This document shows, in pieces, positions 10,520 to 23,660 of a stretch of 64,000 nucleotides of DNA. The DNA lies in NCBI GenBank assembly GCA_014607495.2, contig CP053149.1:10428120-10492119 (forward strand), read 5' to 3'. The DNA comes from Carposina sasakii (Eukaryota > Arthropoda > Insecta > Lepidoptera > Carposinidae). Positions within the stretch are counted from its first letter, which is position 1. Each line of letters opens with the position of its first letter. The position numbers were made by a program, and so were the translations under genes. The notes under the pieces were generated by a model. It ran no database searches. It saw nothing but the letters and a program-made list of their open reading frames with translations, and was not told the origin of the DNA.

Positions 10520-12415
10520 ACGGAACGGTTAATATTTAAGTACAGTCAACAAAATAAATAATACATACCTTTGATAATGCAGTTACACCTTTATTAACCT
10601 ATCAAATTGTCAATCGACAAGTTTAAGCTGCGCAAGCTCAACCGGTAAGAAATTAGACCAGAGTTGGACCGCAATCGTGGCCAGTTCAATGGGCCAGCTC
10701 CAATTTGTGAGTAAGCAATCATTTAGCGGGCTTATCGCAGACAATGCCAGCACCGGTCCGATGTGGGTCGTGTGGGCGTGCGGTCACCCGGCCATCGGGT
10801 CAAACTACTTATCCCTTATGTTTTCCTGGCAACTAGTAAATAGGAAGACATGAACTAACTTAATTAGTCGTTATTTTAATTATTAATTACTGTTTTCTTG
10901 AATTATCTATATACTTAATAACTGTTAATGAATTAAGGTGATATATAATATAACAAATAAGTTCTACATAACTTGCTCTTTACACAAAATAATAATTTTT
11001 CGAGAAAATTTGATTATAGGCAAGTAACCAATACCTAAGTATATATTTTTCTATAATTTTAGAAGTATGTAAGTACACCTATATTTCTATAGTTAATATT
11101 TATATAGACCACTAAAAGGCACTTCAGGCCTTTATATTTACCCGGTAAAGATAACTAACTAATATTATTTCATTAGGTCTATCTACACTAAAAAAAAAAG
11201 TATGATACGACGTTGATGTCTTTTATATGGAAAAAGCAATAAGTCTAATATTCTTGAATCATACTTTTATATCAAGCTTAAAACTGAAACCTTTTTATGA
11301 TTAGAATCAATTAAGTATATGATAAATAAACATAATAAGTTAGTAGCTACTTACTTTCTAAATATCTTTTAATGTTTAAATGCCCACGCATGTGAAATTG
11401 AGATCGTACTCGCATGCAAGTTGTAAACAATATGTTAATTAATTATTGTCAATGCTTTATGGGATTTAGACAAAAAAACAATAGTTAACACGGTTCTTTA
11501 TTATTTAACTGGTTAAAATGTTAAATACATATAACAGTTGTTAAATGGAAATAATATCGAAAATGTACAGGTGACGCCATCTATGTCTCTTTCGCCGAAA
11601 TAAATATTTCGATTGCGGAGCGCATTTCGCAGTCTACTATAATAAATTATTGATCCAATGCAGAATATAAGTGATTTTCTCTACTAAACGTTTAGATAAC
11701 CTATTTGAGAAGCCATATTGTATATTCTTATAGCAACATCACATTAGAATGGTACCATTATAGAAACCTATTTACACCTTAAGCTTAGGTCAGCAAGAAA
11801 TACATAATTTAACACAAATTATTTTTATACAAATTTAAATGAAACCCTTAAATAATATTACGCCGACCTTACAACAAACCGAACAACATCCAAATGCATT
11901 TTATTGTAATAAATCACTATCCTAATCGGACAAAATATCGTTATCGTGTCATTTCTAGTAAGAAAGTTATCCAATAAGATAAGGAGCCGCGACCCCTGAC
12001 CCTGCCAGGCAAGTGCACGCGCAGGCGCTCACTACTCTATTGGCATTTTTCCGATTCATTGTACGGAATTCCGATATTATCGTGCGATAGGGCATTATGC
12101 AATTCAACCTTAATTTTTTATTAATAACGCCATGACATGTCTAAAATTGTTTGAGAATGTTATTTAATCGGAGTAAATGTCGATGTTAATATGCGACTGC
12201 TTTTATTTAAGTTTTTATTTTTTATTTTGAGTGAATTGTCTTTTTAGATTAGCTTACAAGTAGGTATAGACATATGCTTTTATGCTCTTGTTATACAGGG
12301 TATAACATAACAGTAATAGATAAGTTTGCCATTGTACATGCATCTCTTCTTTAATGTTGTATGCCATATTTATTTATGTGTATGTGCAATAAAGAATAAG
12401 AATAAGATAGGTAGG
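10520..12415. other. Downstream intergenic DNA, no gene recognised
   Basis: Start of the long gene desert, mostly AT-rich. A retroposon-like 3' end (tgtgcaataaagaataag, 12383-12400) lies just before the SINE at 12420. A small ORF at 10079-10267 is within the predicted 3' UTR and has no recognisable motif. Confidence 0.45.
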
Positions 12416-12419
12416 TAGG

Positions 12420-12744
12420 TTAGCGGTGATAGCCCAGTGGTTAAGACGTGCACCTTCCCAGCGGGAGGCATAAGTTCGATCCCAGTCACAGGCCTGTACC
12501 AATGAATTTATTTCATGTACAGGTTTTAATTTGGAAAGCACGTAAAACCGTTGGTCCTACGCCTGATCTCTCTCCGGTCGTGTCGGCTTTCCATCCCATC
12601 GGACTATGAGAGTGAGGGAATAGAGAGTGCATCTGTGTTTGCGCACACACTTGTGCACTATAATACCTCCTGCGTACCTGGCCAATCTCCGTAGAGATTG
12701 GTCGCCTTGACCGAAATACGGTCGGAGATCATCATCATCATCAT
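12420..12744 (+). mobile_element. tRNA-derived SINE with (ATC)n tail
   Basis: Pol III box A (TAGCCCAGTGG, 12430-12440) and box B (AGTTCGATCCC, ending at about 12483) have tRNA-like spacing, followed by a tRNA-unrelated body and an (ATC)n tail at 12727-12744. This is the classic layout of a tRNA-derived SINE. Clear target duplications were not found. Confidence 0.8.
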
Positions 12745-14450
12745 ATTAAATGAGAATAAACTATGGGTCATACTCGCTTTATCCGCTAGTATTAAAAGGT
12801 GCTGTTAAATACCTGCATACACATGGACACTCGAACCATCGACAACGTAATTAAACAATATGCGTCCGTACCTCCGTACACGTGTCTCTAATTAGCGCTA
12901 ATTGGTCGATAAGGAAGCGATCGTCACCTGATAGGAGACTGTATCGAATCACACCACAGGCATACCGACCTCCTCTTACAGATTATTCATGTAAGAATTC
13001 TATATTAACACTAGCGCCGCCATTAGAAAAATACATTTGAAGTTGAGGACTTCTAAAAATGCAGTGATTTTCATTCAATTTTGAAAAAGTAGAAACAATT
13101 TATGAAAGCGTATAACTAAACTAATTGTACCAAAACTACATGTGTTTTACACTTTCTACTAGGTACTTGTTTATAAAATGACAGCTCTTTTATGAATAAT
13201 CCTCTTGAGACTCAACATAATAAAATGCTATCATATGAATGAACTTATATGACTGTCATATGGGTATCTTTGAACTGTTTCAATATCTGTCTCTTAGTAC
13301 CCAATAAAGTGAAGATGTCCGATTAACTACACCACTCTACTAATCACAATAATTTCTCACATTAATGCACATATCAATTTGTATGTCAGATCCGCTAGAA
13401 CACGATACATGACAACTTATTTGTTGGAGACATTTTATCTCAGAAATAAGTGGATCATTCATTACAGTGTAACGCGGAAAGTACAAACGACGTGTATTAC
13501 TGCGACTGTAATAAATGATAGCATCCACATCAACTTACACGGTGCCAATTAGAGACGCGGGCAGAGATGCGCGCGCGCAACCCCGGGCAACGCGCGTGCG
13601 TGCCATTGGCCACCGGCGCACCCGCCTGCCGACAATCCAACACATTCTCATTAATTAATTCTGTACCTATTTGCATCGTGATTATCTAATCCGAGATCGG
13701 CACCCGATAGGCAGTACCAATTAGAATTCACACCCAATACTCTAATAGAACTTTGAACTTTTCTATTAGTTATCTTTTAAGCGATCGTTTTAGAGATAAC
13801 GCGCACCGATTTCGACACTAATTCGGCCTCGATTGTAAAGAACTTTGTTATTGTTATTATTTAATTATTCATGCCTTTTCAACGAGAAACGTAATTAGTG
13901 CACCGCTTTATTGTGGAGCAGATAATGGCATGTAATCTTTTGTGGGTACGAGACCTTCGGAGTTATGTAAAGCCGTTTACCGTTCGGTCGGGTCTATTTG
14001 TAAGTAGGTTGGCTTGTTGCGGTCGTGATGTCGCCGAGAAGACGTTATGAGCAGCCAGATATCTAGAGCCGCCTAGATTTAAGGGTGTCAGCGGCAATGG
14101 TTTGCGTCGAGCCGCGCGATAAGCATGATTTGTAACGCCGCGCAGCGTCGCGTCGTCGGCGCGTGCGCGCAAATAAACGTGATTTCAAGCGCACCTTTCA
14201 ATAAATTACCTAACCCACTATATGACATTGTTATAAATAATCTCTTTACATCTGGCACACTTCAAATCAGTTTGCTGTTTTATCAATCTAAAGATAGAAA
14301 CGACGCACTGTAAGTAAATAAATATTTATTAGTTGTGTAATATAGGTTGTATTTTTTTTCATGGCGACACAGTAAGTACAAAATAAAAGTGAAGAAGTGG
14401 TATTAATTCTGGAAAGAGATTATTGCCGTAGTAAAAAGTTTTTCGGGTCC
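12745..14450. other. Intergenic DNA with two GC-rich islets
   Basis: No gene is seen. GC-rich islets lie at 13553-13630 (many GCGC and CACC words) and 14105-14175. These could be regulatory, but nothing in the sequence proves it. Confidence 0.35.
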
Positions 14451-14454
14451 TCGT

Positions 14455-14665
14455 GGTGCTGCGTGGTGCCGGCAGAGTAGAGTTTGTACCACCCCTGCCT
14501 GCCCGTGGGTATCGACGAGGCGATTATGGTTTTCGGGAGGTGGGCAGCAGCGCCTCCCGTGCTGACAACATAGTCCGAAAATCACACTGCGGTCATCAAC
14601 CCGCCTGCCCAACGTGGTGACTATGGGCAAAACCCCCCTGTGGCAGTTATAGCCTTGTGGCGTGA
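14455..14665 (+). repeat. Interspersed repeat family C, copy 1
   Basis: Shares with 34046-34295 the strings 'gtggtgccggcagagtagag', 'gaggtgggcagcagcgcctc' and 'cgtggtgactatggg'. It is a common repeat type in Lepidoptera; this copy lacks the 'ccagcagtggactgcaatag' 3' end seen in copy 2. Confidence 0.7.
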
Positions 14666-14701
14666 TCTGAATTTAACCATTCTGGCAGAATTATATATAC
14701 A

Positions 14702-15086
14702 TACAGGGCGTTTTTTCGTTGTCACCCTTAACGAAAGGTATATACTCTATACATCAAATAAAGTAAGTTTATGCAAAAAAATGCTGGGAAACGATGTAAA
14801 TTTTTTGAATTTTTTTTTTAATTAATTGAACGGGCGAAATTTTTAGTGTCCAGTATTTATGCTAGTTTTTTCATAGACAGATATTAATCATTTCTCGTGA
14901 AAAAATCTTGCTACACGCGTCAATGTGCATTTATGCAGAAAAATGCAGTCTATTTACTTAACTTTGGACCCTAATACTTTGGAAACCAGACACTTCGCAG
15001 GTATGCTTCCATGGAGAAAAATGATCGTAATGACGAGAAGATTCCGTAGTTTTCGGGAACGTTGACGACCAGAAATCACCCTATAT
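14702..15086 (+). mobile_element. MITE family A (TACAGGGTG ends), copy 1
   Basis: Starts 'tacagggcgttttttcgt' and ends '...aaatcaccctata', giving terminal inverted repeats of about 18 bp. The interior includes 'aaataaagtaagtttatgc', 'gctagttttttcatagacag' and 'tagttttcgggaacgttgac'. There are seven copies in the window plus a diverged relative. No transposase is encoded. TA at the ends suggests a Tc1/mariner-type target, by inference. Confidence 0.8.
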
Positions 15087-15124
15087 GGCTGTAGGTACTG
15101 TATAATGGACAGAACATCAGAACT

Positions 15125-15215
15125 ATAAAGAAGATCCCATAACCACGTTAAGCATAGCGGAGACAGATGTAAGTGATCAGTGACAAATTGCTAGCTCATC
15201 GCCGAGTTACTTACT
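15125..15215 (+). repeat. Family B interspersed repeat, middle fragment
   Basis: Contains 'gcatagcgg.gacagatgt' and 'gtgacaaattgctagctcat', matching 18055-18100 and 34565-34610. Truncated at both ends. Confidence 0.6.
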
Positions 15216-15390
15216 CAGAATTAGTTATTAATAAAATGCAATATTTTGCTTTGATAATTTGTAAGATAAACGTAGTGCCTAGTTCTAAACATACCACGGT
15301 TTCGTTTTTGCCAGAAACAAATAATTACAAAAAAAAATAGAAACAACAGTGTATTGCAAAGTTACAATAGGGCAGCTTGAGTACACTCGT

Positions 15391-15440
15391 GGCGTAGTAG
15401 GTTCGTAGTTCGTAGCGCTTGCTACGAACCGGTGGTCGCT
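15391..15440. repeat. Short repeat with 'TTCGTAGTTCGTAGC' hairpin
   Basis: A perfect 9-bp stem (GTTCGTAGC / GCTACGAAC) lies in 'ttcgtagttcgtagcgcttg'. A related, partly decayed copy is at about 34385-34425. Confidence 0.4.
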
Positions 15441-15659
15441 CGATCGATGCGAATGTTCTATTCTGTAACTGTACCTTCTTTCGATTTATTTGATATACAT
15501 TGAGGGGAAAGAAAACCCCGAATCCAATTAGTGGCTTATGTATTTTCAAATATATTTAAAATTAATTTGATTATAAAGGATATTATAAATTTCTTATAGA
15601 TTAACTTAAAAGCTATTATAATGAACAAATAAAAATTTACATATCCTATCCTTACGTAA

Positions 15660-15845
15660 AATTATAAATGCGAAAGTACTCTGTCTGTCTATAGAGCTTT
15701 CATGCCAAAACTACAACCGATTTGAATGAAATTTGGTACACTAGAACGGTAGTCTAGACCCTGAGTATGAATATAGTCTACTATTTATTCCGGAATAATA
15801 TTTTTTGCTGCAGTCCACGCGGACTGAGTCGCGGGCCTCCACTAA
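15660..15845 (+). repeat. 'ATAAATGCGAAAG' family repeat, copy 2
   Basis: Head 'ttataaatgcgaaagtact', core 'accgatttgaatgaaatttg' and tail 'gcggactgagtcgcgggcc' match the copy at 2655-2975. Shorter than copy 1 through internal deletion. Confidence 0.7.
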
Positions 15846-16019
15846 TAAATATAAAGATTTTTAGTGCATAATATATCATATTAAAAATTTATATTCTAAT
15901 GGAAAACAATTCCCAGATATTAAAAAAAAAATGAATCAATCGAGTCAACATTATTGTAATTATAGATAATGGCAGCTGCTCCTCGAACTCGTGAACTTGC
16001 TTCATCACCATCCTACGCC

Positions 16020-16440
16020 GCTCTGGTCATTGTGCTGCCAAAACTTCCCATTTAGATGAATCTATATTGCATCTCTTCATATGTCTTTTCTGAACATCTT
16101 TGTATCTGAGGAGTTGCCCGCCGCGTTTCCGCTTGCCCTCCTCCAGTTCAGAAAAGAAGATGCGCTTAGCCAATCTCTCCTCCGCCATACTAGACACATG
16201 ACCGCACCACCGAAGCTGCCGACGCATTAAGTAGGCCTCAATGCCACTTACATTGACTCTTCGCAATACTTCGGTATTACGCACTCGGTCGGACCATCTG
16301 ATTCTCATGATGGATCGGAGGCACTTGAAGTGGAACCGATCCAGAGTGCGTATATGGCGACGGTACATGCACCACGCCTCGGAGGAATATAAGAGATTTG
16401 GCTGCACAACAGCCATTACACTGTTATTTAAGCAACATAT
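16020..16440 (-). pseudogene. LINE reverse-transcriptase C-terminal fragment
   Basis: The minus-strand frame encodes a peptide ending that matches the C-terminal region of non-LTR retrotransposon ORF2 proteins: [19 protein letters not shown], then [20 protein letters not shown], then [13 protein letters not shown], then an [15 protein letters not shown] motif. In these elements this part follows the reverse-transcriptase domain. The polymerase catalytic motifs and endonuclease are absent, so it is a dead fragment. The flanks at 16440-16690 are a patchwork of other repeat pieces, including 'caatcatttggggtcggtg'. Confidence 0.85.
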
Positions 16441-16631
16441 AATTACACTCCTTCTTCCTGCCCTGTTCCCAATCATTTGGGGTCGGTGCAATATGTAGGT
16501 ACTTTTCTTTCATTCATCCCTATTATCCGTCATCTCGTTATTCTTATGTCTACCTCTTCCTCTATAACCATCTTTCTTCAGACACCGCTTAATGCAACAT
16601 ATAATTTCACGACTTAACACAACTATCTTCA

Positions 16632-16690
16632 TCTTCATAAGCCTGTTGCAGTCCACTACTGGACGTTGCCCTCCCCCTGCCATAGGAGGA
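16632..16690 (-). repeat. Family C repeat, 3'-end fragment
   Basis: 'gttgcagtccactactggac' is the reverse complement of the 'ccagcagtggactgcaa' end of the family C copy at 34046-34295. Only the end is present. Confidence 0.55.
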
Positions 16691-16719
16691 TTTTGTTACT
16701 AAAAAGTTCCACTATCTGT

Positions 16720-17100
16720 TTTTCGGCGGCTCCATCATCAGACCCTCGTTTCCTTTATATTATGTGTAGCTGACCAAAATTCTCTATAAAAATCTAAAAA
16801 CGGACTACTCGTGCCTATTATATTTGAGGATATCTCTAGATTCCTTAGAGATTCCATCATCAGATGTTATGTTTTATATATAGGTGATCAAAACGCTCAG
16901 TAAAAGTATAAAAACAGACTACATGTGCCTACAATATTTGAGGATTGCCCTCGATTTCTCCAAGATCCCATCATCAGATCCTGATGTAGTGAATATGGGA
17001 CCAACTTGGAAGCATACCATGTTCTGAGGTAACACACATAAAAAAAGAACATACAGACGAATTGGTAACCTCTCTTTTTTGAAGTCGGTTAAAAAACAGA
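16720..17100. repeat. Decayed tandem repeat of about 120 bp with 'CCATCATCAGA' motif
   Basis: The motif 'ccatcatcaga' recurs at about 16732, 16854 and 16968, with related sequence between ('aaaaacggactac' / 'aaaacagactac', 'atatttgagga'). The last unit matches 29232-29290 ('tcatcagatcctga'), tying this locus to the 123-bp repeat at 28919-29160. It ends near 'ttttttgaagtcggttaaaa', a word frequent in lepidopteran repeats. Confidence 0.55.
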
Positions 17101-17109
17101 TACGTGATG

Positions 17110-17980
17110 AACTTTCTAACAATGTAGGTAACATTCATGTTGATGTTGCATAGTAAAAAAATATTCACAGAACACAATAGATTGATAATACTTGTACAGG
17201 CTATATACCTACTTGCACTTGAGTAGCAGTATAAACTTATTCTTGGCATCACATTAGATGCTAATTGTATGCAGTTAAGTGGCATACGAAAACACCTACA
17301 GCACTGGGCGTTGTAAATATGACCAATAGTCATTGCCTAGTCAGTTGTCTTGTCCATATCTAGTTGTATGTTACAGACATAGTAGGAAAATTCTGGGCAC
17401 ACTGTTCGGATACTTCCTCCTGCCTATAATACCGTTAACATTGCCGTCGTATAAAAAAGTGTCCACTTTTGTATTTGGGTACATGGTGGGTACTCTGATA
17501 TTTTTGTGAGTATGACAATATGTCTAATAAGCAGATTATTAATATAATCATAATTTTCCGCCAGAAAATAATATTTATAGACTAGGTATTAAATTTCTTA
17601 GACATCAAATTATCATGTAAGAAATAAGATTAGATAATTATTTGCCTGGTAGTTTATTTTATAGTTTATTTGTTTTCATAACTTACCTGCAACATTATTA
17701 TGCACCGAAGACAAGATAGAGAGTAGGTACATTAATGACCACTTGCATACGCATTAGGTATGGTTCGCACTTTGATATAATTTACGTTTCATTTGTTGAG
17801 TTATTGGTATCAAATGGATGCTATTGTGAACGCGGCGTGATATGTAGGTATTTCGGTGTTTATGACGTATGTTTAGTAGGTATGTACGTTATTAAAGGTT
17901 ATTATAGCCAGTCGTTGAGTGAAAATTAAGTTATTTTCCCTACAGAAGTTTGTGTAGTCACGGCTTTTGATCTTTCACCT
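17110..17980. other. Intergenic DNA, nothing recognised
   Basis: AT-rich stretch with only short ORFs lacking recognisable motifs. Confidence 0.4.
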
Positions 17981-17984
17981 AATT

Positions 17985-18160
17985 GAAAAAGGTCCCGAAC
18001 TGGGTAACCAGAATAACAGGATAACAAAGGAGATTTCACAGCCACGCTTTGCATAGCGGGGAAAAATGTGAATGAGTGACAGATAAGTTGCTAGCTCATC
18101 GCCTGAGAGAATGCCCGAGGTCCTCAGTGGACTCTTACGACATACACGGAAAGAAATGCA
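17985..18160 (+). repeat. Family B interspersed repeat, near-complete copy
   Basis: Contains the series 'aaccagaataacaggataac', 'ttgctagctcatcgcctgag' and 'cagtggactcttacgacat', collinear with 34492-34675. The first 20 or so bases of the family are decayed. Confidence 0.65.
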
Positions 18161-18199
18161 GCTATTGTTATGACTTATGAATATAATACCAAAAACCGT

Positions 18200-21100
18200 A
18201 CATAACAAATGAATATCGTATGTCAGTCACTTATTTGCGATTCTGCGTCGAGGTGCGATGTCGCAGCGAGTTCGAGCGATAAATCCCGAACAACGGACGG
18301 TAAGGCCCGCTCGTGCCGTGCGTGGGAGCAGCACGCACACTCGCTCACCACAGGATACGTATGGAAATGAAAGCTATAGCCACTCGTATCAACAACATAT
18401 CGAGTGTAAGGAAGCTGCTATGAGAACTGAGATGTGCTTGTACAATCATCGTAATTGCGGCTCGTATTCCCTATCGAAATAAACAGTCACAGTATTGCAG
18501 GTATAATATAAAGATATAATAATAATCTACAGGTGATACTTGCAACCTTCTCCAGACGAATTCAATGCTAGGCTTTATACAGGGCGATGCATTAATATGC
18601 GCTGCTATGCGTAGGCGCAGGAAAGCTTCTAAGAACAGCCTCCAGTACTTTGTGGATCCGCGTAAATGGATTCCAATGGTTTATGCGCGTAAGCTTTGTT
18701 GTAATCCTCTATCCGCCGATAACTTTAATTCACTACGGGTGTTCGTATTATTTCATGTTCGGCTTGTAGCAGTTAGCTTCATCACAGTTCACTTGTAGTA
18801 GCGGAATACGGGCTAATTTGTTTTGTGTGAGGTTTGTTCTCAATAAAACCAGTCAATTCATTTGATTGTAAGCTTGCTTCGTTGTCAACTCAATTATTTA
18901 TTCGTTACTTCATAGGCATAGTTCAAAGGCATGTGGCTCACTCAGGATAGGCGCAAGTACCTATTTAGTAAAACTAGCATTTATATTTTAACTTGTTACA
19001 CAATAATGTCCTCTTGCAAATATAATTTTTCTTGCACCTAAATAACATGTTTGACCGGAATCTCACCTGATTTACTATATCCTTTTACACTTATAAGCAA
19101 TATATCATTGCAATGTCGAAATAAAGAATACAATTTAATACAAAACTGCACATATTTCTTTTTGCAATTCCGATTTATTAACTGATACTAATCGTTAATT
19201 ACATAAATATTCAATTAGATGAGCAGAAAACTACCTACAAGACACAATTTTCAATCATTTGTTTACCAAATACCTGTCATTGTGAACACGCATATTACAT
19301 AATAGGAATATAAAAGGTTTTGTTTTTCCGATATCCGCGACAAGTATCACAGAAGTGTTATATAACGCGAACAACTGTGTAGGCGGGGTGAGTCAGAACT
19401 TCTCGATGCTAATAAAAATTGCGGAGCTTGACTTATGGTATTTGTAGGTACACGGTGCATAGGTATCGTAACTGGAGATGGGAGCAAATGAGTTCAATAG
19501 ACGCGAATATGACTGTTGGTGGAATGCCATGTCATGCAATAAAAATGTATTCAAGATAGAAATTGAAGTTTGTTGCAGTTTATTTAATTTAGCACAAGAC
19601 AAAAATAATGTTTGCACCTATCTAACTATAGGTAGGTAGGTACGTAAAGTTATGCAGTTGCAATAATTAGTATAGGAAACTGGATAGGACTAGATTTTTG
19701 TTATGAAAAATTCTGTGTTACACAAGCAAACGTTTAAGCAGTGTGCATTCGGTCAAAAAAGAAAGTCATAGTATGAACAATAAATTTTGAAATACTTACC
19801 TACCTAAAGGTTCCTAAGATAACAAAAAAAAGTTGTAATGAGGAATAAGATGATCTCTCGTTTATCAGTCCAGTTTGTCATAAATTATAGATATTAGATA
19901 TTTTGAATTACCTTACAACAACATTAAAAGGTTGCTATATTTATAATATCAAAAGTAAGACTGATACTAAAATTACTTCACGTTACAGAAACAGACTAAA
20001 GAGTTTGCTGTGACACCTTATTTAATTTCCTTTCCTATTATAGGACTTACGTGGTATAAATCCTATTATTGCATATCCCATTAATATAATAGCTAAATGA
20101 AAGAAAGCTATAATGAATAGGTTAATAACTACAAACATATGTTACCTACATGGAGAACAATAGGTCACGCTCTCCGAGTCTGCCGCGTTGGCGGGCCAAG
20201 TTATAAACAACTGGGGTAAAAGTGTCGCGATGCACCAAACTATAGGATATAAACTTTCCAAATACCACCTTAATGTCTCAATAACAGGAATATTCTACCC
20301 ACCACGGAATGGAAATGGCAAGGTGGATGGTTTCTGCGTGAAATACGATACCTGCTGGTGTTCTTCGCGCGGGCGTTAATACAATAATCCTCGGCATAAA
20401 AATATCGCACCGGCGTTAGTAACGGTACCGGGCGTAGGCGCACGCGCCGCCCGGCCCTCACCTTCGACCCCAATACGTCTATACGTAACAAACGTAACCG
20501 CAAATCATTATTAATTCTTTCAACATATTCTTAATCCTTGTAAAACCATATTCAACGAAAGTAAACATTAAATCGTCTACTTTCTTTTCGCATTGTGCAT
20601 CGAGAGCATTAAAAACTTAATCATATCAATTAAATCCGGCATCTCAGCGGATGAGATCGTTATAACACGCGCTTTTATAAGGAGAAATCAGTCCGAAGAT
20701 ATACTCTCATCATTAACAGCCATTCGTTAAAACCTTCAGACAGTAAAATCTGTAACAAGCAACGTAATAAACGCAATAACAATGAATAAAATGGCAATAA
20801 TAGCAGGTGAAATCGCGACAGGTCCGGCTCCGGGGAACGTAATTATAAATAAAATGCATCGACGACGAGCGCCCTCGCCCGCACCAAACCAAGCGAGACT
20901 TTTATGCTCTCACCATATTTTTATTATAGCAAAAAATCCATTCTAAAGTATATTTATAGGCATTCTTAACGCACACTAAAAATAAAATCCAACCGATTCC
21001 TGTTCTGTTCAGTTCCATATTGTCACGCAGAGCTTTTAGCAGCAGCTTTTCGCTACGAGATAAATGCAATAATAGCATTGAATGTTGTACTTTTTATTAT

Positions 21101-21600
21101 CACTTAAAATTCTGTGCCTACATTATGAAATCCTTTTGTTCTATCTGTGCATATAGATACTTGTTTAATGTGAAGATATTTTTATCTATTAACACTAAAT
21201 AATGAAAATAGAATATATACGATTAAGTTGGATTCTTTTTGGGTTATCTATAAGATACATCTACAATATGATGATAAAGACATCTACAGTATGAGGTTAT
21301 TAGATTATGAAAATGTAACCGTTCCTACGTAAATAATGTAATTAAAAACGTAAATGTAAATAAGGAAAAGTTTATTTCAAACAAATAATTATTTCATTTC
21401 ATTGAAAGTTACTTATCCTGTGGGCTGCAAAAGAAAATGAATTCCTCTATTTGAAATCACTTTATTTTAAGCATTATCCAAGAAATTAATCAAAATGCAG
21501 GTAAACCTGATGCTGGTTAGGTACTCTACGACTGAATCTTCGCTCACAACACACTTAGCGACAAGAAACCTAACAAAAACGAAACTTTTTTGGTAGGTAC
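18200..21600. other. Intergenic DNA, nothing recognised
   Basis: About 3.4 kb with no gene or clear repeat. Short ORFs (for example 18258-18482 and 18565-18798) have no recognisable motifs. Confidence 0.4.
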
Positions 21601-21635
21601 CTACCTAAATACAGAGTGTAAAAAGTTCTTTGTAA

Positions 21636-21950
21636 GGTTACGATCATTTTCTTCTATAGAACCAACCCTGGGAAACGACAAAAAAAATATGAAAAAATAC
21701 TGTCATTTTATTGCAAGCAATGTATTCGTTTGATGCGCAAAGTACAAATGTACCTACAAAACGAACATTCTAACATTTTGATATGGTATCATTGAAAAAA
21801 ATGTTTGTTAACAGATTTCAGGTGCATTTATGTAAAAAAAAATGATAATAATAATGTTACTTTGGACCTCAATATCTTGGAAACCCGTGGTTTCCCAGGG
21901 TGCTTCCATAGAAAAAAATGATCGTGATGTTACAAAGAATACGAGGTATT
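21636..21950. mobile_element. Diverged relative of MITE family A
   Basis: The right part matches family A interior ('actttggacc', 'gcttccatagaaaaaaatga'). The left part ('acgatcattttcttctatag', 'ccctgggaaac') is its approximate inverted complement, so the element has subterminal inverted repeats. It abuts the family E MITE that starts at 21982. Confidence 0.5.
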
Positions 21951-21981
21951 AAAAGAACAAAGTTGTCTTTTTACACCAAGT

Positions 21982-22434
21982 ATACAGGTTGTTTGTGACA
22001 ACCAGGCACATATTGATACCACGACTTCAGACCATGATTCTGAAGCGGAAAATACTGAAAATTTCGCAGAAAAATTCTTAAATTTTCCGATATTTTTTTT
22101 ATATTTTCAGGAAAAAAATAGTTTAGTTCGTTTAAATAGGCCTTAGATAATGATAATAAAAAATTACCAAAAGATGATTTTTAAAAAAAGGTTGCCCTCT
22201 AAAAAGTTCTAATAACTAATCAACCCTAATGGAGAGTCACGAGTGATCCAATAAACAGCAATGTGTCACACAACAATCAATAAGCCCATTTAATTAGTCA
22301 CAGGATCACTCGATACAATAATCAAATCAAAAATTTACATTTCCTGTGATATTACTATTACTGTCGTATAACTCGACACAGTGGTACTTTAGTATTTGCC
22401 TGGCTATCACCCACAGCCTATATACAGATAATCA
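21982..22434 (+). mobile_element. MITE family E, copy 2
   Basis: Starts 'tacaggttgtttgtgacaac' followed by 'caggcacatattgatac', and ends 'tatttgcctggctatcaccc' followed by 'acagcctatata'. It is collinear with copies 1 and 3, including 'aataagcccatttaattagt'. No ORF. Confidence 0.75.
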
Positions 22435-22439
22435 CAAGG

Positions 22440-23490
22440 TCTAGTGATGATGAAACTACTAAAATACGACACTAATTAAAAAATATCTAACACACCGATC
22501 GAAATAAAATTAGAACAACAAACGCCCCGTTCCGTGAATCGGCATATATCATGCTCATCTTATTAACGATGCTCATTTTAATTACATGGCATGCTCATTT
22601 CAATTGTCTTATCAGAGTCCAACTGTCGTGCACATGACGGTTAGAAGAGTGTTAGTACGGTGGTGTAAAAAATTGGTAATGTCATGACGATAGGGGTAGA
22701 GGGTGCGGAGCGGCGGACCGTGGCCTGCGCACGCGCCGCGGCACGTGGACTGATAGCAATTCGCTTTTTCTAACAATGACCGTTAATAATGGAGTTACAA
22801 GAAATCTTCTATTATACTTGTTTAAGTTGACTTTGATATTGTGTTTTCACTAATAAAGATAACAGAAGTCAATCAAAAGTTGTCATCAATAGAAAAGTTT
22901 GATTTACATTACCTAAAAGAGTCCACTAACTCTCAGTCCGATTTTATTGTCTTGACTTTTCTATATCGGCATTCCCGGGTATACATACCTACCTAAGTAC
23001 GTAAGTTACTTGATTTATTACACAGCTTACGTAATAGAAATACCTATATCTATCTACTTACAACTAAGCAGCAATATTGCATTTACCAGGAAGATACATT
23101 CAGCGGATGTAGGAGGAAACAACGAGTCCTTATTGGAAGCGCTTATTTATGAAGCAATCTGTATTATAATGAGGCTAAGTGAAATGGTAAAATATAAGTA
23201 AGTTGCGCAATATCTTTTGCATGGTCCCTGATAACCTTTGGCTGCGGCGGCGTAGGCGATCTAGTTGTATGTTCGCCGGCCACCCAGCGTGATCATATTA
23301 TCCTTAATATTTTCACATCTCCCACTGAGATGTATGTTTTATTGGTGATTCTTTCTGATTTTATACATATTATAGATTTTATGCGTATTTATAAACAGAT
23401 AAAATAGATAATTTTAAAGACTATAGAGAAGTGTACTTATGTCCCTTCCATGTTTTGGTTGCTTTCTTGTTTAATTTAATTCTAGTTGAC
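22440..23490. other. Intergenic DNA with a GC-rich islet
   Basis: No gene is seen. GC-rich islet at 22695-22755 ('gcgcacgcgccgcggcacgt'). Confidence 0.35.
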
Positions 23491-23493
23491 ATG

Positions 23494-23556
23494 ACCACCA
23501 GTTTTGGTACTATTATAAAATATCTTGCATTTTATAATAGTACCAAAACTTGTGGT
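23494..23556. repeat. Short near-perfect stem-loop (pre-miRNA-sized)
   Basis: Arms 23500-23521 (agttttggtactattataaa plus at) and 23529-23550 are perfect 22-nt inverted repeats around a 7-nt loop (atcttgc). After one mismatch the pairing continues for 5 bp, giving a 28-position stem (27 pairs) in 63 nt. It could be a MITE remnant or a small-RNA hairpin; no match to a known miRNA is recognised. Confidence 0.5.
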
Positions 23557-23660
23557 ATTTCCCGTTTCGTAGAATCGACAGATTTTTGGCGTTGACATAT
23601 AAAATTTTTGTTATTCTTAGTTGCACGTAGAATAGGCCAGTGGCTTTAAAACCAGCAGGC

